Assembly: GCF_963675585.1 (NCBI RefSeq)
Contig: NZ_OY776414.1
Span: 351,001-415,000 of the forward strand
Direction of reading: 5' to 3'
DNA: 64,000 nt
From: an uncultured Draconibacterium sp.
Lineage (GTDB): Bacteria; Bacteroidota; Bacteroidia; Bacteroidales; Prolixibacteraceae
Below the pieces are notes generated by a model that saw nothing but the letters and a program-made list of their open reading frames with translations, ran no database searches and was not told the origin of the DNA. The position numbers and the translations under genes are program-made. Positions 8,980 to 17,552 of the stretch are shown in pieces. Numbering within the stretch: position 1 is the stretch's first letter; the number at the start of each line of letters is the position of its first letter.

Positions 8980-9882
8980 TCATCCCCAAAGATTTTCGGG
9001 ATATATTCCTTGGTCAATTAACTCTTTAATTTTTGCAACCACAATTGGTTTGTCCTCTTTGTAAGTAACACCAAACCATGGCGAGTTTGCTTCCAGCACT
9101 TTCACGGTAGCTTTTTGTTCTTCTATCATTTCGAACACCACCGAAGGAATATACATTTCCGATTTTGGCTTGTTGATTTCCGTTTTCAAGAAGTCGATAA
9201 ATTTATTTTCGAGGGTGGTGAAAATCGATGGTTTAAATCCCCACATATTCATCGAAGCACTTTCGTTGCCGGTCATTGGTGTTTTACTTCCATCGTCTTC
9301 GACAGAGATTGCAGCATCGCCGTCTTTAAAAATTTTTGTGGTCTCTACAATTTTTACCAGGTTTTGCTTGGTATCCACATCGCAGATGCCACGCGAAACA
9401 GAACCAAAATCAGACAAAGTATTTTTAAGCTGATACCCTACCATCGAAAATTCAGAATCGTTTTTTGATGTGGTCAGGAATTGAGCCAGCACCTGATATG
9501 CATTCTGCCCGTAAAAATCATCAGCATTTAAGGCGCAAAAGGGTTCTTTAATTGCATCTTTGGCTACAAGAATCGCATGTGCCGTTCCCCAGGGTTTTTC
9601 CCGTCCTTCGGGCAATGTAAATCCTTCGGGTAGTTTATCCAATTCCTGAAAAACATATTCTACGTCAATTTTACCGGCTAGTTTTGTTTCAAATTTTTCT
9701 TTAAACGCATCTGCAAAACTTTCGCGAATAATAAACACAACTTTTCCAAATCCGGCACGCATTGCATCATATATGGTATAATCGATAATTGCTTCGCCAT
9801 TTGGCCCAACCGGTTCAACCTGCTTTAGTCCTCCAAAACGACTTCCCATTCCGGCAGCCAGTATTAATAATGTGGGTTTCAT
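8980..9882 (-). CDS. Sugar-phosphate nucleotidyltransferase
   Basis: 300 aa. The N-terminal LILAAGMGSRFGGLKQVEPVGPNGE is the Rossmann-type NTP-binding signature of the GalU/GlmU-like superfamily. CALNADDFYG carries the metal-binding Asp. Such enzymes join a sugar-1-phosphate with an NTP to give an NDP-sugar. It is the first gene of a two-gene minus-strand operon with the APH-fold kinase 75 bp downstream, so the two probably act in sequence on the same sugar. A TACATTTG promoter box lies about 30 bp upstream of the ATG. The specific nucleotide and sugar cannot be read from the sequence. Confidence 0.85.
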   Translation of the reverse strand: MKPTLLILAAGMGSRFGGLKQVEPVGPNGEAIIDYTIYDAMRAGFGKVVFIIRESFADAFKEKFETKLAGKIDVEYVFQELDKLPEGFTLPEGREKPWGTAHAILVAKDAIKEPFCALNADDFYGQNAYQVLAQFLTTSKNDSEFSMVGYQLKNTLSDFGSVSRGICDVDTKQNLVKIVETTKIFKDGDAAISVEDDGSKTPMTGNESASMNMWGFKPSIFTTLENKFIDFLKTEINKPKSEMYIPSVVFEMIEEQKATVKVLEANSPWFGVTYKEDKPIVVAKIKELIDQGIYPENLWG

Positions 9883-9911
9883 TCTTGTTTTCTTTAAATA
9901 ATTAGTAAACG

Positions 9912-9919
9912 CAAATGTA
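9912..9919 (-). promoter_or_regulatory. -7 box for the nucleotidyltransferase-kinase operon
   Basis: On the minus strand this reads TACATTTG, an exact match to TAnnTTTG. The implied transcription start is about 20-25 nt before the ATG at 9882. Confidence 0.6.
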
Positions 9920-10098
9920 ATTTATTAGCTGCCTGTTACCAACTTCATTTACACCTTATTCAAATTTTTATTGCTGAATTTATTTATTCTGTAAAATTTT
10001 TTATTCAGCCGGTTGAAAACAAGATACGGGCAAATACAGTATTCTAAATGAATTGAAGCCGTTTCCGGTTGAAATAGTTTCATTTTAAACAATTCAAA

Positions 10099-10266
10099 TT
10101 AGCGTGCAGGAATGGGGTCAAAAGCCAAAATTGTATGTAGATTTTGTAAGTCAAGCGGTTCTTCGCGCTCCAATTCCTGAATAAATCGTCTCATTAAATT
10201 TGTTTGTAAAATATTGGCCTTAATTTTTTTAGCCCCTCTTTTTTTGTTTCTCTTTGTGGTATTCAT
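10099..10266 (-). CDS. Candidate small basic protein, 55 aa
   Basis: An open frame of 55 codons, too short for most ORF callers. It opens ATG-AAT-ACC with a Lys/Arg-rich N-terminus (MNTTKRNKKRGAKKIKAN), then has an apparent amphipathic stretch (LMRRFIQELEREEPLDLQNL) and ends FDPIPAR. It lies in the 660-bp gap between the nucleotidyltransferase and the B12 riboswitch, on the minus strand. Codon choice looks like that of neighbouring genes. I do not recognise the family and see no convincing -7 box directly upstream. The opposite-strand frame at 10214-10405 is hydrophobic and AT-rich and looks spurious. Confidence 0.4.
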   Translation of the reverse strand: MNTTKRNKKRGAKKIKANILQTNLMRRFIQELEREEPLDLQNLHTILAFDPIPAR

Positions 10267-10532
10267 ATTGATTGTTTTATACGTTTCAACTTATAAAACA
10301 ACTATCATACAAAACGTCAGTAATTTTTCATTTTTTCACATAGTTTCATTCTTTTTCACATGCTCAATTGCATGTCCTTCAAATTCACTTAAGATTAAAG
10401 TTTAAGCTTATTCCTTCTTAAAACACAGATTTAAAGAGGGATGAAGACTTTTTAGCAAAGACAGTTTTTCAGTGTTGGATTGTTTTTTTAAACATCGATT
10501 GGAAATAGAAGGAGGTTGTTAAAAATTGTATT

Positions 10533-10540
10533 TATATTTG
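10533..10540 (+). promoter_or_regulatory. -7 box upstream of the cobalamin riboswitch
   Basis: TATATTTG, an exact match to TAnnTTTG, ends just before the conserved riboswitch body. Transcription would start near 10547, which places the whole aptamer in the leader. Confidence 0.65.
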
Positions 10541-10545
10541 CCCCT

Positions 10546-10742
10546 GAATTTTGGTTCTAACATTCATTTTTCATGAATGGGATTAAAATGGGAATCCGGT
10601 GCAAAACCGGAGCTGTACCCGCAGCTGTAAGTTCCATCTGCCAATTGGCGGATTGTTTTGTTGAACTACAAAAGCCACTGTTTAGATCGTTTCTGAATGG
10701 GAAGGCATCAACAAACGGAACAAGCCAGAAGACCTGCCACAA
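10546..10742 (+). ncRNA. Cobalamin (AdoCbl-type) riboswitch
   Basis: The conserved core is clear: GGGAAUCCGGUGCAAAACCGG, then AGCUGUACCCGCAGCUGUAA (the B12 box region), and the closing GCCAGAAGACCUGCCA at 10724-10739. This RNA senses adenosylcobalamin and represses downstream expression when B12 is abundant. It sits about 90 bp before btuB and probably controls btuB, btuG and perhaps the cob genes behind them. Exact 5' and 3' ends are estimates. Confidence 0.93.
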
Positions 10743-10833
10743 ATTCGTATTTAATAATTAAGCTTCGGGATAAAAAGCTTGAGAAATATAATTCATATTT
10801 TTCACCGATTATCCAAAGCTCCTTAATAATGTT

Positions 10834-12771
10834 GTGATGAGGAGGTTTGTAGTTATAGGTTTTTTAATGGTTGCCTTTGTTTCGTGCGTATTGGCGCAGA
10901 AACCGTTTACAATACTCGATACCGTTCATGTGGAAGAAGTGGTGAGTTATGGGGTATTAAAAAAGTACCAGTCGGGTGCTAAAATCGAAAAAATTCAATC
11001 CAGTCAGTTTGTATTGGGACAGGACGGTAACCTTGAACAGTTGCTTTCCAGAACTTTGCCGATCGCATTTAAAACCAATGCTGGCGGACTGGCAACCATT
11101 CGAATTCGTGGTTCAGCGCCCGATCATACAAGTTTTAATTTTGGTGGTATAAACATCAACTCGCTGACTCTTGGCCATTCGAATGTAAGTAATGTGCCTG
11201 TTTATTTGTTCGATAATGTTGGTGTACAATTTGGAAGCGCCAGTTCTGTAAATGGTTCAGGAAGTATTGGTGGAGCTATTCATTTGGGGCTGCAAAACAA
11301 CTGGACCGATGGTTTTAAAGCCGAAGTTCGACTTGCCAACGGTTCGTTTGAAGAGCAGTTGTACGGAACAAAGCTGTTTTTGGGTAATGGTAAATTTGAA
11401 AGTGTTACACGCGCTTATTATTATGCCAAAACCAACGACTTTAAATTTATGAATCCCAATTATCGCGATTTTGAAAACGATATTTATGAGATTGAAGATA
11501 CGCAACACAACGCCAACATTGAAAACATGGGACTGTTGCAGGAGATCAATTATAAGTTCGCTGAAGATGAGTTTTTTATCTTTAATGTTTGGTTGGAAAA
11601 GAACTGGCATTTGGTGCAGCAAAATATGGGGACGAATCTGGGTAATCCCGATTTTCGCGAAGATTATAACGACGATCATATCCGCATTTGGGCAGGATAC
11701 AAAAACCGTAAAAAACCATTTAAATATGAAATAAATGGAGGTTATGTGTTTGACAATGCGGTATCAAATGGAAATACAAATGATACTATCTCCACTCAGC
11801 GATTTATTGGAGAAGCTTTTATTGAACACGCTTTTATGGCAAATGCAAGCTACAAAGCTGGGGTAAAAGCTACCCGGATTAATCCAACAGTATATGCCTA
11901 TTCGGCATCGCTCGAACATGAAGACCGCGTAGATTTTTATGCTTCCTATTATCATCGTTTGTTTAATAAACTAACAGCAACAGTGAATTTGCGTCAGGGC
12001 TTTGTTACCGATTTTAATGTGCCCTTTACACCATCGCTGGGTCTCGATTTTTTGTCACTCTCCAAAGAAAGTTTCGTACTAAATTTTACCGGTAATGTTT
12101 CGAGAAGCTACCGGGTGCCCACTTTTAACGATCGTTTTTGGGTGCCGGGAGGAAATCCTGATTTGAATCCGGAAAAAGGAATGAACTACGAGCTGGGTAC
12201 AAAATGGAGTTATTGCAATGGCACAAATTCGGGGAATGTTAAAGTAAATGCTTTTTACATGAATATCGACGACTGGATTCTCTGGAAAAACGGAGGTTCG
12301 TTTTGGTATGCCGAAAATGTACAAAGTGTTGAGAGCAAAGGGGTGGAGTTTATGACCGACTGGAGTTATTTGTTGTTTGGAAGAAGAATCAGCTCGGGGC
12401 TGAATTATACCTATACATCAGCACAACGAAAAGAATCGCTGAACGAAACAAATGCCCTGAGCCGTCAGTTGGAATATGTACCTGTACATGCCGGCAATTT
12501 CTTTACTTCGGCAACGGTTGACAAGTTTGAATTTACGATTGATGGCAGCTATACCGATAAACAATATACCGACGAGGAAGTAAAAAATATCCTTGATGCA
12601 TTTTTCTTACTCAATACCTCGGTAAGCTATCGTTTTAAAATAAATAATAAAAACCGGATTCGGATACTCGGAATGGTAAATAATATATTAAACACGGATT
12701 ACCAGTCGAGTTGGGGCTATGCCATGCCCGGAATCAATTACAGAATAAGTTTGACATATAAATTACAATAA
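10834..12771 (+). CDS. btuB: TonB-dependent outer-membrane cobalamin receptor, BtuB-like
   Basis: 645 aa. A signal peptide (residues 1-21, ending LAQ) is followed by a plug domain (about 45-150: LLSRTLPIAFKTNAGGLATIRIRGSAPDHTSFNF is its core, with the SIGGAIHLG plug end). A 22-strand barrel ends with the aromatic strand of ISLTYKLQ. There is no N-terminal carboxypeptidase-like domain as in SusC proteins. Placement directly behind a B12 riboswitch and before a BtuG-like lipoprotein and cob genes indicates uptake of cobalamin or corrinoid precursors. Energy would come from TonB-ExbBD, which is not in this window. Confidence 0.9.
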   Translation: MMRRFVVIGFLMVAFVSCVLAQKPFTILDTVHVEEVVSYGVLKKYQSGAKIEKIQSSQFVLGQDGNLEQLLSRTLPIAFKTNAGGLATIRIRGSAPDHTSFNFGGININSLTLGHSNVSNVPVYLFDNVGVQFGSASSVNGSGSIGGAIHLGLQNNWTDGFKAEVRLANGSFEEQLYGTKLFLGNGKFESVTRAYYYAKTNDFKFMNPNYRDFENDIYEIEDTQHNANIENMGLLQEINYKFAEDEFFIFNVWLEKNWHLVQQNMGTNLGNPDFREDYNDDHIRIWAGYKNRKKPFKYEINGGYVFDNAVSNGNTNDTISTQRFIGEAFIEHAFMANASYKAGVKATRINPTVYAYSASLEHEDRVDFYASYYHRLFNKLTATVNLRQGFVTDFNVPFTPSLGLDFLSLSKESFVLNFTGNVSRSYRVPTFNDRFWVPGGNPDLNPEKGMNYELGTKWSYCNGTNSGNVKVNAFYMNIDDWILWKNGGSFWYAENVQSVESKGVEFMTDWSYLLFGRRISSGLNYTYTSAQRKESLNETNALSRQLEYVPVHAGNFFTSATVDKFEFTIDGSYTDKQYTDEEVKNILDAFFLLNTSVSYRFKINNKNRIRILGMVNNILNTDYQSSWGYAMPGINYRISLTYKLQ

Positions 12772-12801
12772 TCAATTTTCAAATTATAATTCAAAATAAA
12801 A

Positions 12802-14118
12802 ATGAAAAACAAAATTAACCTGTTACTGTTTGTGTCTGCACTGGCTTTTGCTTTTAGCAGTTGTAATGATGAAGATCCTGCCGATGTAGTTGCCTGCTTT
12901 ACCTTCTCTCCAGAAGAAAATATTCAGGTGGGAGATACCGTATTTTTTTCGAATTGTTCGCAGGAAGCGCAAGAAACTGTGTGGACATTTGGTGACGATG
13001 AATCGTCGATGGAAACAAATCCTAGCCATGCATACACGGCACCTGGTATTTACGATGTAACGCTTACCGCAATAAACGGGGGAGTAATTGTAACAGCAAC
13101 GCAGTCGGTAAATGTGGCTGCCGATTTAAGTTACATAATCAACTACGGAAGTTACTCGGGCGACAAAACTACCATTTCTACATTTAACAAGTATGTTGAC
13201 GAAGACCAGGTAAGTAATGGTTATTATGCCGAGGTAAATGGTGTAGCCAAAACTTCTAACACGCAGTATGCATACAATTACAACGGCAACATCTACTTTA
13301 TGGATAATAATGTGGATGGTATTTCGTGGGTAAACAATAAAACTTTCCTGCAAACGAGTAATGCTATTACCACTGATATTCATAAACCACGTTTTTGTGT
13401 TGGCTCAGGTGATTATTTGTATGTTTCTTGTTGGGGGAGTGATGCTATCTTTTCAGGTGATTTGTCTATCTCTTATATCGCTAAAGTTGATTTAAGCTCA
13501 AATCAAGTAGTTTCGAAAATTAGTCTGCCGGGAGGTCCTGAAGGCCTCGAGATTGTTAATGATAAAATATATGCAGCTTTGACATTCAAAGATAGTGTGG
13601 CAATAGTGGATCTCAGCAATGAGAGTGTAAATTATATTGAAACACCAGCACGTACCACAAATTTCGAAAAAGATAATGAAGATAATTTATATGTTACTTT
13701 AACGCGTGACTGGGATGATTATGTAACTCAAACAGGAATTGGCTATATTAATACAACTACTAATCAGTTGGAGTCAATTTATGAATTGAATGGGGTTGGA
13801 ACTTCTTATGACAACGTAATGGAGCCTAATGCAGATTTCTCGAGGTTGTATGTGATGTCATCAGAGTCTGATGAAAATTACAATGTTAGTGGTAGTATTT
13901 ATGTCTTCGATGTTGCGGCTAAAAGTTTTGAATCTGATAAATTGACAGAAGGTATTTCTGGAATAAATGGAGTGGATTTTTATGATAATAAAGTCTTCTG
14001 TTTCGTTTCTGAATCCGTAACCGGAAATGGTAAAGTAATTACTTATTCTGAAGACGGAACAAAAGTAAGCGAATACGAAACCGGAATTGCTCCGTTTATG
14101 CTGTTAAAAGTAGAGTAA
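12802..14118 (+). CDS. BtuG-like surface lipoprotein: PKD domain plus beta-propeller
   Basis: 438 aa. The lipobox ends at Cys21 (FAFSSCNDED), and the acidic residues after the Cys fit surface export in Bacteroidota. Residues about 30-108 form a PKD domain (WTFGDDESSMETNPSHAY). The remainder reads as YncE/DUF5074-type propeller blades, for example GGPEGLEIVNDKIYAAL. Bacteroides BtuG is a seven-bladed propeller lipoprotein that caps BtuB and binds B12 very tightly. This gene follows btuB after 30 bp, so the same role is likely. The extra PKD domain is a difference I infer against the BtuG I know. Confidence 0.8.
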   Translation: MKNKINLLLFVSALAFAFSSCNDEDPADVVACFTFSPEENIQVGDTVFFSNCSQEAQETVWTFGDDESSMETNPSHAYTAPGIYDVTLTAINGGVIVTATQSVNVAADLSYIINYGSYSGDKTTISTFNKYVDEDQVSNGYYAEVNGVAKTSNTQYAYNYNGNIYFMDNNVDGISWVNNKTFLQTSNAITTDIHKPRFCVGSGDYLYVSCWGSDAIFSGDLSISYIAKVDLSSNQVVSKISLPGGPEGLEIVNDKIYAALTFKDSVAIVDLSNESVNYIETPARTTNFEKDNEDNLYVTLTRDWDDYVTQTGIGYINTTTNQLESIYELNGVGTSYDNVMEPNADFSRLYVMSSESDENYNVSGSIYVFDVAAKSFESDKLTEGISGINGVDFYDNKVFCFVSESVTGNGKVITYSEDGTKVSEYETGIAPFMLLKVE

Positions 14119-14157
14119 AAAGATTATGCTTTTTTTGAAAATCGAAACAAATCGGGA

Positions 14158-14183
14158 GAGGACTTTCATTTAAGAAAGTCCTC
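14158..14183. terminator. Perfect 10-bp hairpin after btuG
   Basis: GAGGACTTTC and GAAAGTCCTC flank a six-base ATTTAA loop, and pairing continues imperfectly outward for about 7 bp. There is no long T run, so it may be an RNA-stabilising or attenuating hairpin between btuG and cobU rather than a full terminator. Confidence 0.55.
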
Positions 14184-14294
14184 CGGTTTGTGGCGGTTCA
14201 AACGAATATACACTCCTGAGTAAAATTGCGCACAAGCGCCTGTTTCTGATATAATTTTCCAACAGTTTAGTTGGAAGTAAAAGTTCCGATTTTT

Positions 14295-14843
14295 ATGGCT
14301 GAAATTACTTTTATTACAGGCGGACAACGTTCGGGGAAAAGCAGTTTTGCCCAGCGTTTGGCCGAAGAAAAATCAGGTGAACCTGTTTACCTGGCAACTG
14401 CCCGCATTTGGGATACCGATTTTGAGGCAAGGGTAAAACGGCATCAATCCGACCGTGGCGAACAGTGGCAAACCATCGAAGAGCAGATCAATATTAGCAA
14501 ACACAATATGGAAGGGAAAACTGTTTTACTGGACTGTATAACACTTTGGCTCACCAATATCTTTTATGAAAATAAGAATGATATTGAGAGAAGTCTCGAG
14601 ATTGCAAAAACAGAATGGGATAAATTTACAGCTCAGAATTTTACATTGATTGTAGTAAGTAATGAATTGGGAATGGGAGTTCATCCCGAAAATGAAATAG
14701 CCCGAAAATTCGCCGATCTGCAAGGTTGGATGAACCAGTATATTGCAAAAACTGCCAACGAGGTCTTTCTGATGGTTTCCGGAATCCCGTTACTAGTTAA
14801 AGGAATCTCGAATAATGATAAACCAATGACCAATGACCAATGA
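14295..14843 (+). CDS. cobU: Adenosylcobinamide kinase / guanylyltransferase
   Basis: 182 aa from the ATG at 14295 (MAEITFITGGQRSGKSSFAQ); the TTG at 14271 would add eight unlikely residues. GGQRSGKSS is the P-loop, and LATARIWDTDFEARVKRH carries the guanylylated histidine region. VVSNELGMGVHPEN is also conserved. CobU phosphorylates adenosylcobinamide and attaches GMP. The C-terminal tail (NNDKPMTNDQ) is encoded by a short CCAATGA tandem repeat and looks like a recent extension beyond the conserved end LLVKG. It begins the cob gene group. Confidence 0.93.
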   Translation: MAEITFITGGQRSGKSSFAQRLAEEKSGEPVYLATARIWDTDFEARVKRHQSDRGEQWQTIEEQINISKHNMEGKTVLLDCITLWLTNIFYENKNDIERSLEIAKTEWDKFTAQNFTLIVVSNELGMGVHPENEIARKFADLQGWMNQYIAKTANEVFLMVSGIPLLVKGISNNDKPMTNDQ

Positions 14844-14958
14844 CGATGCAGTAAGTAAAAAACAAAATTTAATGTGTTCTATTGTGTCTGTTGTGGTTCA
14901 AAATTAATCTACGCATAACCACACAATCTTCAAGAAATAAAAATAAAAATCAAAAACT

Positions 14959-15963
14959 ATGACCTTAATAGAACAACTTAAACATAAAATCGACAATAAA
15001 ACCAAACCACTGGGGTCACTGGGTTTGTTGGAAGAAATAGCACTTCAAATCGGACAAGTGCAAAACACTTTATCGCCCAAAATTGAAAGGCCGGCTTTGT
15101 TGGTATTTGCTGCCGATCATGGTTTGGCCGACGAAGGAATTAGTCCGTATCCGAAAGACGTTACCTGGCAAATGGTAATGAATTTTTGTGCAGGAGGTGC
15201 ATCAATAAATGTGTTTTGCCGCCAAAACGAACTGAATCTTAACGTTTTTGATGTTGGGGTAGATTACGAATTTCCGACAGAGTTGCCTGTGATAAATGCA
15301 AAAGTGGCACACGGTAGCCGCAATATGCGAAAAGAGCCTGCAATGACCATTGAGGAATGCCGGGCAGCAATGCAGGTGGGAGCTGATGCGGTTCGAAACG
15401 AAGCAGAAGCCGGCTGTAACACCATCGCATGTGGTGAAATGGGAATTGGAAATACTTCTCCTTCTTCCTTGTTGATGCACAAATTTACAGGCTATTCGGT
15501 AGAAGAATGTACAGGCCGGGGTTCCGGTTTGGATGACGGGCAGGTGGACAGAAAGACGCGGATTTTAAAAGAAATTGCCGGAAAATACAATCCTGAAACT
15601 CCGGAAGAAACACTGGCAACGTTGGGAGGACTGGAAATTGCAGCAATGGTTGGCGCTTATCTTGAAGCGAAGAAACAAAATATGCTTATTTTAATCGACG
15701 GATTTATAGCAACGGCTGCGGCAATTACTGCGATCCAAATGGATGAAACAGTGAAAGAAAACTGCATTTTTTGCCACAGTTCCGATGAAAAGGGACATAA
15801 ACTAATGTTGGATTATTTGGGAGCGAAACCATTGCTACAACTTGGTATGCGTTTGGGTGAAGGAACCGGAGCCGCAGTGGCAATGCCTTTGGTGCGTTCT
15901 GCAGTAAATTTCTTAAACGAAATGAGCAGTATGGAAGATGCCGGAGTTTCGAACAAAGACTAA
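14959..15963 (+). CDS. cobT: Nicotinate-nucleotide:dimethylbenzimidazole phosphoribosyltransferase
   Basis: 334 aa, normal length. Recognisable features are LVFAADHGLADEGISPYP near the N-terminus, GEMGIGNTSPSS in the middle, and the catalytic-glutamate region EGTGAAVAMPL near the C-terminus. CobT makes alpha-ribazole phosphate, the lower-ligand nucleotide of cobalamin. The gene lies 115 bp after cobU and 171 bp before cobS. That gap holds an imperfect inverted repeat but no gene. Confidence 0.95.
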   Translation: MTLIEQLKHKIDNKTKPLGSLGLLEEIALQIGQVQNTLSPKIERPALLVFAADHGLADEGISPYPKDVTWQMVMNFCAGGASINVFCRQNELNLNVFDVGVDYEFPTELPVINAKVAHGSRNMRKEPAMTIEECRAAMQVGADAVRNEAEAGCNTIACGEMGIGNTSPSSLLMHKFTGYSVEECTGRGSGLDDGQVDRKTRILKEIAGKYNPETPEETLATLGGLEIAAMVGAYLEAKKQNMLILIDGFIATAAAITAIQMDETVKENCIFCHSSDEKGHKLMLDYLGAKPLLQLGMRLGEGTGAAVAMPLVRSAVNFLNEMSSMEDAGVSNKD

Positions 15964-15987
15964 GACTTGTAAATTTGAATATTGAAT

Positions 15988-16114
15988 GTGTACCCCCTGT
16001 TTCGTTCTTGCTTCGGTTTCCGGAGTCTATGGCCTCAACTTCCGCCTTCAATTGAGGGGGACAGCTGAAGCCGGAAGCATCGAAGAAGCAACGGAGAAGG
16101 CAGGGGGTGATTAA
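15988..16114. repeat. Imperfect inverted-repeat element between cobT and cobS
   Basis: The ends TACCCCCTG and CAGGGGGTGA are inverted complements, and pairing continues patchily inward (CGTTCTTGCTTC against GAAGAAGCAACG). It is a non-coding GC-richer insert in an AT-richer operon. A related remnant is at 17446-17502. It looks like a degenerate dispersed repeat of the genome. Confidence 0.5.
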
Positions 16115-16134
16115 CCACATAATCGATCTTAATT

Positions 16135-16896
16135 TTGAAAAACGAACTAAAAATATTTCTTACAGCACTTAGCTTTTATACCCGGCTTCCGGTCGGGACT
16201 ATAGAAGGCTGGACCGAAAAAATGCTAAATAAGTCAACCCGGTATTTCACAACTATTGGAGTGTTGGTTGGCGGAATTAGCGCACTTGCTTTTCTTGTGC
16301 TGAATAATTACTTACCGGTTTCAATTGCCGTTATTGGCAGTATGCTTGCTACTATCCTTTTAACCGGAGCTTTTCACGAAGATGGTTTTGCCGACTTTTG
16401 TGATGGATTTGGCGGTGGTTATACGCCGGAAAGAATTCTGGAAATAATGAAAGACAGCCGGATCGGGACCTATGGCTTGATCGGTTTAATGGCAATGCTG
16501 GGAACAAAATTTGTCACTTTAATACACATCGATCCGATTACAATTCCATGGGTGCTAGTCGCCGGTCATGCCTTAAGTCGCGTGTTTCCTGTTTTGCTTA
16601 TTTATACTTCGAAATACGCCCGTATTGATGCATTAAGTAAAACAAAACCGGTGGGTAAGGCCGATTCATTGTATTCGTTGGCATTTGCTGTTGTTGTCGG
16701 GATTGTTCCGTTGGTTTATTTCAATTGGCACGAGATAGTGATCTGTGTAGGATTATTAGTGGCAATTTCTTTCTTTTTCAGGAATTACATAAACCGAAAG
16801 TTGGGAGGATACACTGGCGATGTTTTAGGCGCTTTGCAGCAATTGTGCGAAGTGGGATTTTATCTGGCAATTCTGGCTTATCAAAATTACCAATGA
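16135..16896 (+). CDS. cobS: Adenosylcobinamide-GDP ribazoletransferase (cobalamin synthase)
   Basis: 253 aa with a TTG start, the only reasonable start that keeps the conserved opening KNELKIFLTALSFYTRLPV. FHEDGFADFCDGFGGGYTPERILEIMKDSRIGTYG is the conserved acidic, metal-binding motif region (from about residue 80), with about six membrane segments. CobS joins adenosylcobinamide-GDP with alpha-ribazole (phosphate) at the inner membrane. It overlaps the next gene by ATGA, implying translational coupling. Confidence 0.93.
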   Translation: MKNELKIFLTALSFYTRLPVGTIEGWTEKMLNKSTRYFTTIGVLVGGISALAFLVLNNYLPVSIAVIGSMLATILLTGAFHEDGFADFCDGFGGGYTPERILEIMKDSRIGTYGLIGLMAMLGTKFVTLIHIDPITIPWVLVAGHALSRVFPVLLIYTSKYARIDALSKTKPVGKADSLYSLAFAVVVGIVPLVYFNWHEIVICVGLLVAISFFFRNYINRKLGGYTGDVLGALQQLCEVGFYLAILAYQNYQ

Positions 16897-17429
16897 AACT
16901 AGTTGCAATAAGACATACTAGTGTTGATGTGGAACCGGGTATCTGTTACGGGCAAAGTAATGTGGCGCTTGCTCGTACTTTTCAAAAGGAAAGGGAAGAG
17001 GTTGCACTGCGTTTAAACGGAATTCGTTTTGATAAAATATACTCCAGTCCTTTGTTGCGTTGTATGTTGTTGGCTGAATTTTTATTTGATACAGCTCCTG
17101 TATTTTATGATGATCGTTTGAGAGAACTTGATTTTGGTGAATGGGAATTAAAAAGCTGGAATGCCATTTATAACGATCCCTTGGGAAAGGTGTGGATGGA
17201 CAACTACCAAAACCTGCCCACTTTAAACGGTGAAAGTTATCCGCAAATGGTAGAGCGGGTTTCTGCATTTCTTAACGAAGTAAAACTGGAAGAAAATAAC
17301 ACAGTTGCAATTGTTGCCCATGCAGGGGTAATCCGTATTCTGAAAAGTATAATTGAAAATTGTAGTATTGAGGACCTTTTTAATACGTTTAAACCGGAGT
17401 ATGGAAGTGTCACTGAATTTGAAATTTAA
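16893..17429 (+). CDS. cobC: Alpha-ribazole phosphatase, histidine phosphatase family
   Basis: 178 aa from the ATG at 16893, which overlaps the cobS stop (ATGA). The catalytic motif is LVAIRHTSVD, so the RHG motif is RHT here, as in CobC proteins. SSPLLRC, RLRELDFGEWE and the second catalytic His in VAHAGVIRIL follow. CobC dephosphorylates alpha-ribazole-5-phosphate or adenosylcobalamin-5-phosphate. A longer open frame from 16725 would run inside cobS and is not credible. Confidence 0.9.
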   Translation: MKLVAIRHTSVDVEPGICYGQSNVALARTFQKEREEVALRLNGIRFDKIYSSPLLRCMLLAEFLFDTAPVFYDDRLRELDFGEWELKSWNAIYNDPLGKVWMDNYQNLPTLNGESYPQMVERVSAFLNEVKLEENNTVAIVAHAGVIRILKSIIENCSIEDLFNTFKPEYGSVTEFEI

Positions 17430-17445
17430 CTGGATTCAGAAGTTC

Positions 17446-17502
17446 CCTCCTATCCGAAGGAAAGGAGGGGGGCCGGAGCAAAGCAACGGTGGGGTGGTTA
17501 TA
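17446..17502. repeat. Degenerate dispersed repeat between cobC and cobQ
   Basis: CCCTCC, a short arm containing ATCCGAAGGAAA, and GGAGGG form a hairpin. The following AAGCAACGGTGGGGTGGTTA resembles the right end of the element at 15988-16114. It is a non-coding GC-rich island in an otherwise tightly packed operon. Confidence 0.45.
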
Positions 17503-17552
17503 ATGGCTCAACTTACTATTCTTAATATATTTCCTAATCGTAATAAAAAATA

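Noticed and set aside
10214-10405. Small hydrophobic plus-strand ORF
   Set aside because: Phe/Ser/Leu-rich translation of AT-rich DNA, and it overlaps a better candidate frame on the other strand.
16725-16892. Longer start for cobC
   Set aside because: The extension lies in another frame inside cobS; the ATG at 16893 gives the conserved RHT opening and an ATGA overlap.
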